Virus record (IMG/VR): IMGVR_UViG_3300023174_007844 | Location: 16,399 to 80,398 of that record | Origin: a virus | DNA: 64,000 nt | Reading direction: 5' to 3' (one strand) | Part shown: one piece after another, positions 42,331 through 52,300 of the stretch | How positions within the stretch are numbered: position 1 is the first letter of the stretch | Layout: every line of letters begins with the position of its first letter | Made by a program: the position numbers and the translations under genes | The notes under the pieces: model-generated | Database searches by the model: none | Seen by the model: the letters and a program-made list of their open reading frames with translations, nothing else | What the model was told of the DNA's origin: nothing

Positions 42331-42363
42331 GAAAAATCTCATCCTAAACAGATGGGATTTTTC
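42331..42363 (+). terminator. intrinsic terminator after tRNA-Arg
   Basis: Stem GAAAAATCTCATC/GATGGGATTTTTC (one G-T pair) and T-run. Confidence 0.8.
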
Positions 42364-42386
42364 TTTTTAAACCAGAATAAATTATT

Positions 42387-42764
42387 ATGTGGTATCGAAT
42401 TTCAGCAAAGAAAAAAGTTAGCTTAGTTATTGTATTTAATGGCGATAAAGTTTTGTTAGGTGAAAAATTGTCTGGCTATGAAATTCCTGGCGGTCATGTT
42501 GATTATTTAGAAGATGAAAAAGATTGTGCCAGAAGAGAATTGGAAGAAGAAACTAACTTAAAGATATCTAAAATTAAACTTTTGCGCACTATGGATATGC
42601 CTGACAAAATTGTTTATGTTTATTACACTAATAATTATTCTGGTGATCTCTTAGCTGGAGATGATTTAGTAGGAGCAAGTTGGCATAAAATAAATGATTT
42701 GCCCAAAATAAAATTTAATGGTGCTGAATTAATTTCTGAAGCATACGAAAAAAGCTCCTCATAA
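42387..42764 (+). CDS. Nudix hydrolase with Met-Trp-Tyr tag
   Basis: 125 residues. The Nudix box spans Gly36 to Leu58: Gly36, Glu42, Arg50-Glu51-Leu52, Glu54-Glu55, with Asn57 in place of the usual Gly. It should hydrolyse a nucleoside diphosphate linked to another moiety (for example ADP-ribose, a dNTP or a capped RNA). The N-terminus Met-Trp-Tyr-Arg-Ile-Ser is the short tag shared with four other proteins, and lies outside the Nudix fold. Confidence 0.87.
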   Translation: MWYRISAKKKVSLVIVFNGDKVLLGEKLSGYEIPGGHVDYLEDEKDCARRELEEETNLKISKIKLLRTMDMPDKIVYVYYTNNYSGDLLAGDDLVGASWHKINDLPKIKFNGAELISEAYEKSSS

Positions 42765-42777
42765 GGGAGCTTTTTTA
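42748..42777. terminator. bidirectional intrinsic terminator
   Basis: AAAAAAGCTCC/GGGAGCTTTTTT (one G-T pair possible in the arm) between convergent genes. Confidence 0.85.
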
Positions 42778-42778
42778 T

Positions 42779-43795
42779 TTAGAATGAAATGTGTTTATAT
42801 CCAGATTGTTCTAGGAATCTTAGAAATTCTCTTCCGTCAAATCCTCTTTGTTGTCCTTCCCAAATGGTTTTTTCTATTAGTTTTTCTCGCCATTTTTTAT
42901 AATTAGGGCAATTCCAATCAAACCAATTATTTTCTAGTAATTTGAGATTAAGAACAGTTTGATTTACATTTGTTGAATAAGGAAATTTCCAAAACTTAAA
43001 TTCAGGGTTGTATTTTTCTTTTGTAGTATCAAAATATAATTGATTTCCAAGACAAGCCTGAGAAGCATCCAATAGATCGAATAAATCTTTATCTGCCCAA
43101 ATAATCATCCATAGTGCTTCATAACACCACCCAGAATATCCATTAGATTTATTAGGATCTTTTTCAATTAATTTCTTGAATTTTTCCTCTCTTGACAATC
43201 CTCTTAAGTAGGGGTGATACATGTCTATATCTTGAAATAAATAATCTGGTTTTTCAGCTTCTTCTAATAATTGAAATATCTTTTCATCTGTATTCCAATA
43301 AATTAAGTTTTCATAAAAAGAAATTGGTTTTTCTTGAATTTTTTCTCTAGATACATAAAAAATTTCACCAGGACCAAAACAATAAAGGTATTTACTAATA
43401 TTATTGTCATTAATAAAACCTAGTCCTAATTTGTGAGCTATTTCTCGAATGGGATTTAATCTAACCCAACTAGATGAAAATTGATTATAAATTGGTCGTG
43501 CATAACAAAAGGAACCATATCCAGCTGTTAGTGTGCTTTCGATAGCTAATAATGGTTCATGAACATGATCATCTGGAATAGCTTGAGAATAAATAACAAA
43601 ATCTGGCAAGTTGTTATAATTTTCAATAATCCATTTTATAAATATTGTTTGATTACTTGTATTCTTGTCTACACAAATATCATCTGGTTCTGGATTATTT
43701 CCAACATGAAAAACTGTTTTAGGGTATTTTAATTTATTGATGAAAATATCTCTATCTTCATTATTATGAATAATTATAAAGTGTTTATTTTGCAT
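42779..43795 (-). CDS. DUF3431-like protein, putative glycosyltransferase
   Basis: 338 residues. Phe-Val-Ile-Tyr-Ser-Gln-Ala-Ile-Pro-Asp-Asp-His near 65-76 and Pro-Gly-Glu-Ile-Phe-Tyr-Val-Ser-Arg-Glu-Lys-Ile near 147-158, then Phe-Tyr-Glu-Asn-Leu, resemble DUF3431-type proteins that are linked to surface-glycan synthesis. The gene has a GAGG Shine-Dalgarno leader with TATAAT further upstream. Assignment is moderate. Confidence 0.55.
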   Translation of the reverse strand: MQNKHFIIIHNNEDRDIFINKLKYPKTVFHVGNNPEPDDICVDKNTSNQTIFIKWIIENYNNLPDFVIYSQAIPDDHVHEPLLAIESTLTAGYGSFCYARPIYNQFSSSWVRLNPIREIAHKLGLGFINDNNISKYLYCFGPGEIFYVSREKIQEKPISFYENLIYWNTDEKIFQLLEEAEKPDYLFQDIDMYHPYLRGLSREEKFKKLIEKDPNKSNGYSGWCYEALWMIIWADKDLFDLLDASQACLGNQLYFDTTKEKYNPEFKFWKFPYSTNVNQTVLNLKLLENNWFDWNCPNYKKWREKLIEKTIWEGQQRGFDGREFLRFLEQSGYKHISF

Positions 43796-43867
43796 TTAAA
43801 TCCTCAAGTAAATTATACGCAGAAAAAAAATTTATTTTCTAGAATATAACACATGGAGGATATCTTA

Positions 43868-43975
43868 ATGAAGGGAAAATTATCACCAACGGAGTTGACA
43901 ATTTGCATAATGACAATATTAACATTACTTGCAATTTTCATTCCAATATTTTTATTAGCATGGTCAGGTTATTAA
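43868..43975 (+). CDS. tiny membrane peptide
   Basis: 35 residues, one transmembrane helix, strong TGGAGGA site 6-8 nt before the ATG. Its 3' end overlaps the next start. Confidence 0.6.
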   Translation: MKGKLSPTELTICIMTILTLLAIFIPIFLLAWSGY

Positions 43976-44556
43976 TCGATTTATTACAAAAATTTTTTTC
44001 ATCTAATAGGCATTTCGGGAATATAAGAACAAAACACGAAACGTCTGCCCCTTTAGAATGGAAAGAAAGTTTTTGGGATAAACTTAAAAAAGACAAATTA
44101 TTTTCTCCAATAGATCTTAATAACAAAGAGCATTTCAAAGAAATAAGAATAAAGATAGGCAAGAAGTTTATTGTTCTTGCTATTAATATATTTTTGATAT
44201 CTTTCACATTCAATATTATTAAAGATTCTTACAACATAATTAGAGCAGATTATTTGTTAATGAATAGTTCAAAGATAGATTTTTCCAATGATTTGCCAGA
44301 AAATTTGAAAAAAGAAGAGCAAAACAAAATCGAATCTTTGAGCAATTATATAAAAAGAAAAGATTTAATAAATATTGCAAAAACTACAGCAGAATTATCT
44401 ATATATGCCAAATGGAAAGAGTATTTTATAAGTGATAGAAAACAAAAATTTATAAAGGAAAATCAAGATGCAATTAAGGGAAATATATTTTCTTTCTTAA
44501 ATAATTTATTTATTTTGTATTTGATATTGAAGAAAAAAATTACCCGTCAACAATAG
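43960..44556 (+). CDS. membrane protein of unknown function
   Basis: 198 residues from the ATG at 43960, inside the end of the membrane peptide gene. Hydrophobic segments near 85-105 and 175-190 with basic and Asn-rich loops. Convergently overlaps the RusA-like gene by 17 nt. Function unknown. Confidence 0.6.
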   Translation: MVRLLIDLLQKFFSSNRHFGNIRTKHETSAPLEWKESFWDKLKKDKLFSPIDLNNKEHFKEIRIKIGKKFIVLAINIFLISFTFNIIKDSYNIIRADYLLMNSSKIDFSNDLPENLKKEEQNKIESLSNYIKRKDLINIAKTTAELSIYAKWKEYFISDRKQKFIKENQDAIKGNIFSFLNNLFILYLILKKKITRQQ

Positions 44557-44911
44557 AATAAGAAATACAAGTGGTGGGTGATCCGAAACCTTGTAAATAT
44601 CTCACTTTCACTGATTCAACAAATCTGCTTGTATCATCAGGAATTATTTCAGCTCTTACTAATAGATCAACAATAGGTTTTACAATATTGTCTGGATCGC
44701 ATTTTAGTTTCCATTGAAGATCGGCAAGAATTAGAATTTCTATTTCAATTGGATAATTTGTTGCTGGTAATAAATTGTCTTTAATGATTGAAATGTTTTT
44801 ATCAATCCAATCATTATATTTTTTACTTTTCACCATTTTGCCACGAGCAATAGGCGCATACATTTTGTTTGCAGAGAAAGGTTCTTGGATAGTGCAAGAC
44901 TTTTTAAGCAT
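44540..44911 (-). CDS. rusA-like: RusA-family Holliday-junction resolvase
   Basis: 123 residues from the ATG at 44911, chosen because TATAAA lies exactly 6 nt upstream and RusA is about 120 residues; a longer frame overlaps the divergent gene. Ser-Ala-Asn-Lys-Met-Tyr near 14-19, then the catalytic block Cys-Asp-Pro-Asp-Asn-Ile-Val-Lys-Pro-Ile-Val-Asp and Ile-Ile-Pro-Asp-Asp near 75-97, contains the canonical Asp residues. It should cleave four-way junctions during recombination and packaging. Confidence 0.86.
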   Translation of the reverse strand: MLKKSCTIQEPFSANKMYAPIARGKMVKSKKYNDWIDKNISIIKDNLLPATNYPIEIEILILADLQWKLKCDPDNIVKPIVDLLVRAEIIPDDTSRFVESVKVRYLQGFGSPTTCISYSIVDG

Positions 44912-44961
44912 GAAGGTTTTATACAGAGCAAATGTGAAAGCCAGTATGGGGGTGGGAAAAA

Positions 44962-45552
44962 ATGGATACTTTTTTTTGTGAATTGGGCAGTGATAAGTAT
45001 ATAAGAGAAAATTTTTTTTCTGACTATCAATACAAAGGGACAATGGTTGAAGTTGGAGGGGGACATCCAGAATTATATTCAACATCAAAACATTGGATAG
45101 ACAATGGCTGGAGAGCGATCATTTTTGAACCACAACCTAAATTTTTTGAAATGCATAAAAATTTAAACAATGAAGTATATGATGTTGCAATTTCAAATGC
45201 TTGTGGTGAAGATATAGACTTTCATATTTGTAAAGATTCGATGGGTATGTCAGCTTCAGCTTTAGCACATAGAATTGGACAATACAATTTAGATCAAATA
45301 ATTAAAACTAACACTATAACTTTGGACAAAGCTTTAGATGTTATTGATGTAAATAAAATTGATATTGTAAATATAGATGTTGAAGGCTGGGAATTGGAAG
45401 TTATGCAGGGTTTTAGCCCAGAAAAATATAATTTTCCTCTTATTGTACTTGAAAACTTTACTAGAAGTTCTTCATATATAGAGTATATGGAAAAAATTGG
45501 TTATAAATTAATTTGGAATCTTGAATATAATTATTTATTCCAACATGAATAA
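44962..45552 (+). CDS. FkbM-family methyltransferase
   Basis: 196 residues. Met-Val-Glu-Val-Gly-Gly-Gly-His-Pro near 28-36 is the SAM loop, Ile-Ile-Phe-Glu-Pro-Gln-Pro near 52-58 the strand-2 acid, and Ile-Asp-Val-Glu-Gly-Trp-Glu near 138-144 the FkbM signature. FkbM enzymes usually O-methylate sugars or small molecules, so it fits the glycan-modification genes in the window. Confidence 0.85.
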   Translation: MDTFFCELGSDKYIRENFFSDYQYKGTMVEVGGGHPELYSTSKHWIDNGWRAIIFEPQPKFFEMHKNLNNEVYDVAISNACGEDIDFHICKDSMGMSASALAHRIGQYNLDQIIKTNTITLDKALDVIDVNKIDIVNIDVEGWELEVMQGFSPEKYNFPLIVLENFTRSSSYIEYMEKIGYKLIWNLEYNYLFQHE

Positions 45553-45593
45553 TAATTTTGTATTGATATAAGAATAAAGGATACTATTTCCTA

Positions 45594-46679
45594 ATGTGGT
45601 ATAAAATAGCCCAGCAATTGCAACTTCCTGGTTTAGATGTAGAGCAATCTTCACCAACAACAAGAGAAAAATCTAAGCCAAGAGAAGAATCACCAGAACT
45701 TTTAGAAACTCAAAAAAATCCTCAAAGTTTATTCTTTAGTGATTGGGCTAAAGGTCATTACGTGCCAGAAGAACCTGTCTATCACGGAACAACTCACGAA
45801 TTTGATAGATTTGATATTGACAAAGGTTCAATGAGTAATTATTTTGGTCCAGCATTTTATTTTACTAGTGATGAAGAAGATGCTTCAAAAAATTACACTG
45901 GTACTGGGCCTGATCAAGAAAGAAACATTGAAAATCTTCAATATAATTTGCTTGATCAATATGATGAAGACGAATATTATCTATGGAATTTATATAGTGA
46001 TGATCCAAGATATAGTAGAGAATTCAATGAAGACGGTAAACCATATAACCCAAGTTATCTAGCAGAAAAAATTGCCAGAGATACAATTTTAGGACCCAAT
46101 AAACCTAGAGTAATTCCTGCTCACGTTAGAATGAAAAACCCAATTCATCTAACTAGTTCACAGGATGCAGAACATCCAGAAAAAGTTTTCATTGATGATA
46201 TAGAAGGTAGTATGGACTTTTTAGGGAAAAGAATCAATCCTTCTGACAACCATAATTTGAGCACAGTTATATCAAAACTTCACAATATTATAGTGGACTA
46301 TTGGGATTATGATATTGCTAATGAAATTTGTGAAGAATTAGTGCAAGATAATTCTGTTGGATTTGATGAAGAAATTTCAGCCTCTTCATTGATCATGGAC
46401 CTAATTAAAAAATTAGAATTTTATGATAGTGATCAAGATACTCAGTTTAAAGGTGATATTGTCAAAAGATTTATTAATTCACTAGGACATGACAGTATTG
46501 TCATGGATCCTAATCAATTTTTCAGAATGTACTCTCAAAAGAAACCAATCAAACATTACATCACCTGGAATCCAGAAAACATTAAACACGCCAGAGAAAA
46601 TATAGAGTTTGATCCAAAAAATCCTGTTATCACTGCTAAGAGTGGTAAAATTAATTTATGGAAGAATTCTTTGCTGTAG
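45594..46679 (+). CDS. ADP-ribosyltransferase-like protein with MWYKIAQ tag
   Basis: 361 residues. The short tag Met-Trp-Tyr-Lys-Ile-Ala-Gln is followed by a polar linker, then an ART-like core: Val-Tyr-His64-Gly-Thr, Phe-x2-Phe, Phe-Gly-Pro-Ala-Phe-Tyr89-Phe-Thr, and an Ala-x3-Tyr helix. The end (Tyr-Ile-Thr-Trp-Asn-Pro-x2-Ile-Lys-x-Ala, then Phe-Asp-Pro) is typical of ART-like domains in phage polyvalent proteins. T4 Alt is a packaged, injected ADP-ribosyltransferase, so a similar role is inferred. The third catalytic residue is not assigned. A TACTAT hexamer lies 6 nt before the ATG. Confidence 0.72.
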   Translation: MWYKIAQQLQLPGLDVEQSSPTTREKSKPREESPELLETQKNPQSLFFSDWAKGHYVPEEPVYHGTTHEFDRFDIDKGSMSNYFGPAFYFTSDEEDASKNYTGTGPDQERNIENLQYNLLDQYDEDEYYLWNLYSDDPRYSREFNEDGKPYNPSYLAEKIARDTILGPNKPRVIPAHVRMKNPIHLTSSQDAEHPEKVFIDDIEGSMDFLGKRINPSDNHNLSTVISKLHNIIVDYWDYDIANEICEELVQDNSVGFDEEISASSLIMDLIKKLEFYDSDQDTQFKGDIVKRFINSLGHDSIVMDPNQFFRMYSQKKPIKHYITWNPENIKHARENIEFDPKNPVITAKSGKINLWKNSLL

Positions 46680-47020
46680 TTTTCATCGAATGTATGATGG
46701 AAAATAATAGATGTTTCTCTGACAAAGATTTTTATAAATTATTAAAAACCCAAAGACTAGATAAATCAAAAGTAAATTTCAATCAACTTATGCAAGCATT
46801 TTTAATTGAATTTGAATTTGATAATTATGAGATTTTAGACAATATATGGCAGCCTAAAGGATCATTTGTTTCTCATAAAGCAATTTGGAATATAATTGAT
46901 GAATTAGAGTTACATTTAGAAGTGGAAAATTCATTGGGTGGATTTTACGAAACAAGTTGTGATGTAGTACAGAAAATTAATAATTATCTTTGGTTATGCG
47001 AAAAAGAAGCCTCCCAATAA
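46658..47020 (+). CDS. hypothetical protein
   Basis: 120 residues, overlapping the ART-like gene by 22 nt, so the two are probably co-translated; it could be a partner or immunity factor. Helical and acidic, no motif recognised. Confidence 0.62.
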   Translation: MEEFFAVVFIECMMENNRCFSDKDFYKLLKTQRLDKSKVNFNQLMQAFLIEFEFDNYEILDNIWQPKGSFVSHKAIWNIIDELELHLEVENSLGGFYETSCDVVQKINNYLWLCEKEASQ

Positions 47021-47038
47021 AGGGGGGCTTCTTTTTTT
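47001..47038 (+). terminator. intrinsic terminator
   Basis: Stem AAAAAGAAGCCTCCC with GGGGGGCTTCTTTTT (one G-T possible), overlapping the end of the preceding gene. Confidence 0.85.
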
Positions 47039-47055
47039 ATAAGAAACTTATTGAT

Positions 47056-47520
47056 ATGTATGCTGAAAAACTCTTAAGGATAGCAAGTAAATTAGATAGC
47101 TTAGAACAGTATAAGTTAGCAGATAAATTTCTAAAACTTGCTCAAGATATGTCTGTTCCTTATTATGTATATCCCACTCAGCAAAAATATGATTATAGAA
47201 ACAGAATACCAATGAAACGAGATTTCACTGGCAAATCTACAACAGAAATAGATAATAAGTTTGGTCAGGATGCAAAAATATATTTACAACAATTAATAAA
47301 AGATCCATTATTATTTGACCATCCACAATCAAAAATAATGTTAGACACTATATTAAATGATCCTGACTATAAAATGAATCAATCCTCTTTAGTCAATATG
47401 GTTAATATATATCGAAATCATTATGAGCAACTAAATGACAATAGAAATGATATTCATGCAATTGCTGATTTGGAACCAGAATTACACAAGCACTTAGACA
47501 ATATGTTGAGTAAAACTTAG
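47056..47520 (+). CDS. tagged hypothetical protein (long N-terminal helical tag)
   Basis: 154 residues from the ATG at 47056; the longer frame runs back through the terminator. Tag at 1-30: Leu-Arg-Ile-Ala-Ser-Lys-Leu-Asp, Leu-Ala-Asp-Lys-Phe-Leu-Lys-Leu-Ala-Gln, among the best matches to the consensus. The rest is Asp/Asn-rich and helical. Directly upstream of the PcfJ-like gene. Confidence 0.72.
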   Translation: MYAEKLLRIASKLDSLEQYKLADKFLKLAQDMSVPYYVYPTQQKYDYRNRIPMKRDFTGKSTTEIDNKFGQDAKIYLQQLIKDPLLFDHPQSKIMLDTILNDPDYKMNQSSLVNMVNIYRNHYEQLNDNRNDIHAIADLEPELHKHLDNMLSKT

Positions 47521-47529
47521 GAAAACTTT

Positions 47530-49317
47530 ATGTGGTACAACAGAACAATTTTAGCAGCAATACAAGATGCAATCAACGCCTTGCAATCAAAAGGTGTAAG
47601 TGATCAGATTATTCAGTTTGTGCACTCTTTGCCTAATGACAAAAAAGGTAAAGCAATTGGTGCGTTGAATCAAAATCCTTCTATGATGATTGATGATTTG
47701 AAAAGTTTATTCGAATCAGGTTATAAGCCTTCAAGTCAGGAATTGCAACTTGTTAAAGATTATGATCCAAAATTTCAAAGTTGGGCTTTATACCAATACA
47801 AACAATTAAGAGCTAACAAATTAAATGATGATCCAAAAGATGATAGATGGGAATATAAGCAACCATTAACTGGTTATGCTGGCATTAAAGATGATCTAGA
47901 TAAGGTTCACGATTTTTTTAGACATCATACTCTAGATAATCCTAACTATAACATTGGAACAAAATCATTTCAAGAAGCTTTTGATGATTCTGATGAGTGG
48001 CATAATGCTATGGCTCAAAGAGGATCTGGAAAATTCTATTTACCATTCAAGAGAGATGAATCTGGAGAATTGATTGACGAAAAGATTGTTCATAGATTTG
48101 AAGATGGATCTATGATTGTAAGAGTAGAAGATCCAAACGATTTAGATGTTGAAGGCAATTTTATGCATCACTGTGTAGGCTCATATGCAGACAGTGTTAA
48201 GTATGGAGATTGTACTATTTATTCTTTGAGAAATAAATTTAATAATCCAGAAGCAACTATTGAAGTTGGCAGAGATGGAAAAGTTAAGCAAATCAAGGGC
48301 CCAAGCAATTCTGAAATTCACGATGAGGATAAAGTAGAAAAAATTGCAGAATTCTTTGAAGGCAGAGATGACATTAAGAAAAAAGCTGGAGAAGGTTGGG
48401 TTCATCAGAGAGCTAGAGAATGGGATCCTAGCGAAGTAGATTGGTCTATCTATCCTGATGATTTGAGATATTCTATAACTGAGGCTGCTTACGGTCCATA
48501 TCTTGAAGATTATGATGATGAAGATCACGGAGACTTTGCTAGATTTGGAATTACTGCTAATGAGTTTGACCAAAATGAATTTACTGAGCAAAATATAAGA
48601 AATGTTGATATGGCTGATATTGTCAAAGAAGCAACTAAAGCTATAGATGAAGGATTGAAAAGCAAACCTTATGGAAGAACTTTTTCTTTAGAAGATTATG
48701 ATATCAATGAATTAGCTGACACTGTTGTAAGTGTTGCTTTTGATAAATTAAAAAGAATTGTAGATGACATTTATTTACCTGATCCAACACAAGAACCAGA
48801 TTTTTATGAGCGTCGTGGTGGAGTAGAAGCATACAAACTTAAAACAGCAGAAAGTTTATTAAGCAATAATCCATTAACAGATTTGCTTTATCATTTTGCT
48901 GATCGTTATGATGAATATGCAAGATATATGGATGATAATTTTGGTTTTAGCTTGGATGAGAATGAATTTAATTTAGATCAATCTGCTTTTGGGGCTATGG
49001 ATAATTCTTCAGATAAATTAAGTTTAGAAATAGCTAAAAAGATTTTTGAAAAATATGAAAATGATGAATCAGTGCAGAAGTTTGAAGAATTACTAGGAAC
49101 AAAGTTCATCTTACCTAATTTGCAAGATTATGATGTTGAATATAAACCAAAAATGAATTATATCACTGGTAAAGAAATGTACACAGAAGATCCAGCTCAA
49201 TTAAGATTCCAAGATCTTCCAGAAGGTGAATCTTTCAATTTAGCTAGACATAGAAAGAAACAACAGAATCTTGAAGATGATAATTTAGAAATTCCTTTTG
49301 AAGATGATTTTGAATAA
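47530..49317 (+). CDS. PcfJ-like domain protein with Met-Trp-Tyr start
   Basis: 595 residues. The PcfJ-type signature Met-His-His-Cys-Val-Gly-Ser-Tyr near 210-217, then Gly-Asp-Cys-Thr-Ile-Tyr-Ser-Leu-Arg and Ala-Thr-Ile-Glu-Val, is clear. PcfJ was named in conjugative plasmids; the biochemical function is not established. An Asp/Glu-rich helical C-terminal region of ~300 residues follows. Convergent with the 1003-residue protein, which has a similar Trp-Cys-Ile-Gly motif. Confidence 0.72.
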   Translation: MWYNRTILAAIQDAINALQSKGVSDQIIQFVHSLPNDKKGKAIGALNQNPSMMIDDLKSLFESGYKPSSQELQLVKDYDPKFQSWALYQYKQLRANKLNDDPKDDRWEYKQPLTGYAGIKDDLDKVHDFFRHHTLDNPNYNIGTKSFQEAFDDSDEWHNAMAQRGSGKFYLPFKRDESGELIDEKIVHRFEDGSMIVRVEDPNDLDVEGNFMHHCVGSYADSVKYGDCTIYSLRNKFNNPEATIEVGRDGKVKQIKGPSNSEIHDEDKVEKIAEFFEGRDDIKKKAGEGWVHQRAREWDPSEVDWSIYPDDLRYSITEAAYGPYLEDYDDEDHGDFARFGITANEFDQNEFTEQNIRNVDMADIVKEATKAIDEGLKSKPYGRTFSLEDYDINELADTVVSVAFDKLKRIVDDIYLPDPTQEPDFYERRGGVEAYKLKTAESLLSNNPLTDLLYHFADRYDEYARYMDDNFGFSLDENEFNLDQSAFGAMDNSSDKLSLEIAKKIFEKYENDESVQKFEELLGTKFILPNLQDYDVEYKPKMNYITGKEMYTEDPAQLRFQDLPEGESFNLARHRKKQQNLEDDNLEIPFEDDFE

Positions 49318-49323
49318 TTAAAA

Positions 49324-52300
49324 TTATATCTTTTTTCTTAAAATATAGGTTAGTTTATCTGCTAACCTATATTCTTTTTTAAAATCCAATTTTTGAGCGA
49401 TTTTCACCATAGAGTTTACAAAGGCAGTGGTAAGTTCTTCATCTTCTTCAGGTACATCTTCTTCTGACGCAAATGGATCAGGCAATTCTTTTTGTGTTTC
49501 AGGCGGTGTTGGTCTTTTTCCTTTCATCACTTGGCCAGTTTCTTCATCAAAATATCCAGTGCCATATTTTGATTTTCTTTCATATGCAAGAATTTTCGGA
49601 GCAAGGTTAGGATACATATGAACTAATGCTGCTCTTATCTCTGGCATTATATTTACATAAACATCTCCGTTCAAAACTTGCATTTCAAAAAATTTAGGAT
49701 AATTTCTTAATAAATGTAATTGATGATTTAAATTTGGACGATTTCTAAAATAACTAAATATGTCTAAATTATAAAAATTTGGATCTTCTTTTACTTCTGG
49801 ATAATAATGTGTATACAAATCCAAAAATTCTAACATAATATCTGGTGTAAAGTCTTTGAAAGAGTCGATTTCTTCATCACTAAATTTTCTTTTTTCTAGT
49901 ATTTTTGAGAGGAATTCAAATGCATAACTTCTACCACGATGTAATACTCTGTAAAATTCAGATCTTACATATCTGTTGCCATCTAAAAATTGATTTATAT
50001 AGTCTTCATATAGCCAAGGTGTTTTTTCAATGTCTATATTAGACATAAAATATCTAGCAGAAATGTTATTCATTTTTCTCTGCAAAAATTCTTTAATTTC
50101 TGGATCTTCTAAAAATTCTTGTGGAATAAACCTTAAAATGTTTGCAAAATCATTTTCATTAAAATTTAAATTACTTCCTATCCAATCAGCAAAATGATCA
50201 ATATTCTTAAAGAAATTTTTCCAGAAATTTATATCTTGTATTGCATTTTGAAATTCTTGAATAGCATCTCTGAAATTTTCTTTTGCCTCATCACTCATCT
50301 CAACTTCTTCAAATTTCTTAAATAATTTGCCATCATTGTAAATAGCCCATAATAAAGTTTGATTTGCATTATGAGGGATAATTTCTTCTGGTCTATCTTT
50401 GTATGCGTAATGAGCGTCTTTTAAGATTGTTTGTTCGTGCTCTTTAAGATCAAATGCAAAATTTATGGTTGGATTATTACTCCAATCATATTGATAAGTT
50501 CCACTATATTCGTCAAAATTATTAAATGAAAATTCACGTAAAAGATCTACATTTTTTATTTGGTTAATTAATGAAAGATCAAAAGGATCGCTGGGATTGT
50601 AATATTTAGTAATATCTTTGGAAGGTTTGGGACATAAAATTGAATACTTTACTTCTTCAAATACCCCAAGTTCTTTTGCTTTTTCAAAATCATTTTTATC
50701 AAAACCAGTTGCCATTGCCACTTCTTTAATAAGTGATTTATCCCCTGATTGCAATACGACATTTTTTAAATCATTTTTTGGAAAAGCCGAAGTGTAATCT
50801 ACTAAATCATTATCTGTCAATCTATTTTTTGCATACAATAAAAATAATTTTGGATCTTCAAAAATTAAATTTCGTACACCATTTGGAACAAAAGTTTTTA
50901 CAGTGCTAATATATTTGATCAATAAATCTCTGTCGTTTAAATCTAATAATAAATCAGCATCATTAAGGCGAACTCCAATACCAGTTTGTAAGTTATCGTT
51001 TTCTATCAAAGTTTCAAGATAAATTCTTAAAAAATCTGGTTTTTCTTTTAAGGTTGGTTGTGCAATTTCATCTATACCGCCCTGTTTTTCGATTAATTGT
51101 TCAAATAAATCTTTTCTATTTAAGTTTATTAAATCAATTTGCATAAGAGGGCTAAATCTTCTACCACCTATAATTTGACTTCTTAAATATGAAGTAAGTA
51201 AATTTTTGTTTTTTCTAAAAAATTGATATTGCGTTTCAGAAAGTTGCAAACCAGTGTTGACATATTTCATCAACAAATCTTCACCACCAACACTTCTAGA
51301 TAAATATTCTAAAACTTCATCTTTTACACGTTTACCTAAACCCATCCATCTTGAAGTATAGAATTTAGCATCAGGGTTATTAAGGATGTACGCAATACCA
51401 GATCTATCTGAAACCTCTTCTATGATATCTAAACTATTTTTATCTATTCTTTGAATGTCACTATCTTCGCCATTGACTTTAGATTTTCCAGATTGCCATA
51501 AAAGTATATCTTCCACACCCAAAGCAGCTATATAGTTAAAAGTGCCATTTTGTAATCTTTCTTCTGTAGACTTGGGTTTGTTCTTAAGAATTAATTCTTC
51601 TTGACCAGTTTCAGGATTTGGTCTTGTTGCTTGTAAATTAATTCCCTTGCTAGTTAAGTATTGAGAATACTTATCCCAATCCCATCCATTTGTAAGTTGA
51701 TGTCCGGTTATATTTGGAATGTCTGTTAATAAAACATTTTCTGAAGCAAAATCAATTGCAACTTTTCTTTGATTTTCTGTAGGAGGATTGTTATCAAAAA
51801 CTACAAAAAAAGAAGCATCGTGACTATCTCTATAAGATTGCCACATATTATTTGGGCCTTTATAGCCAATACACCAACTTGTATCATCACCAACTAATCT
51901 TCTACCATCGTTGGCATTATTTATCTCAAATATCCTTATAGAATTATCTTTATTTGCTACAACAGGAACATCTTCTGTTTCAGTGTTTGTAGCTTGTTCT
52001 TCAGCTTCTAAAATAGGAAATTGAGCGTGTATATATTCTGTTAATTTAATCGCATCATCAAAAACTTCGTCGTTTATTTTGACAGCATTTTTACTAACTG
52101 AAAATTTAGTAATTCTTCTTGAGTCAATATATTTTTGTATAGCTTCTACATATTCATCTGCTTCAATATTACGAGCTAATATCCAAGCAGCAAATACTTG
52201 ATACTTTTGATCATATTTCTTTACTGTTTCTCTTAAGTCTTGATAATATTCTGCATCTTTACCCAAATGATTGCAAATTGCTTGAATATCTTCTTTTATG

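Noticed and set aside
48181-48591. 136-residue minus-strand ORF
   Set aside because: Antisense to the PcfJ-like gene; low-complexity Ile/Ser/Phe composition typical of a shadow frame.
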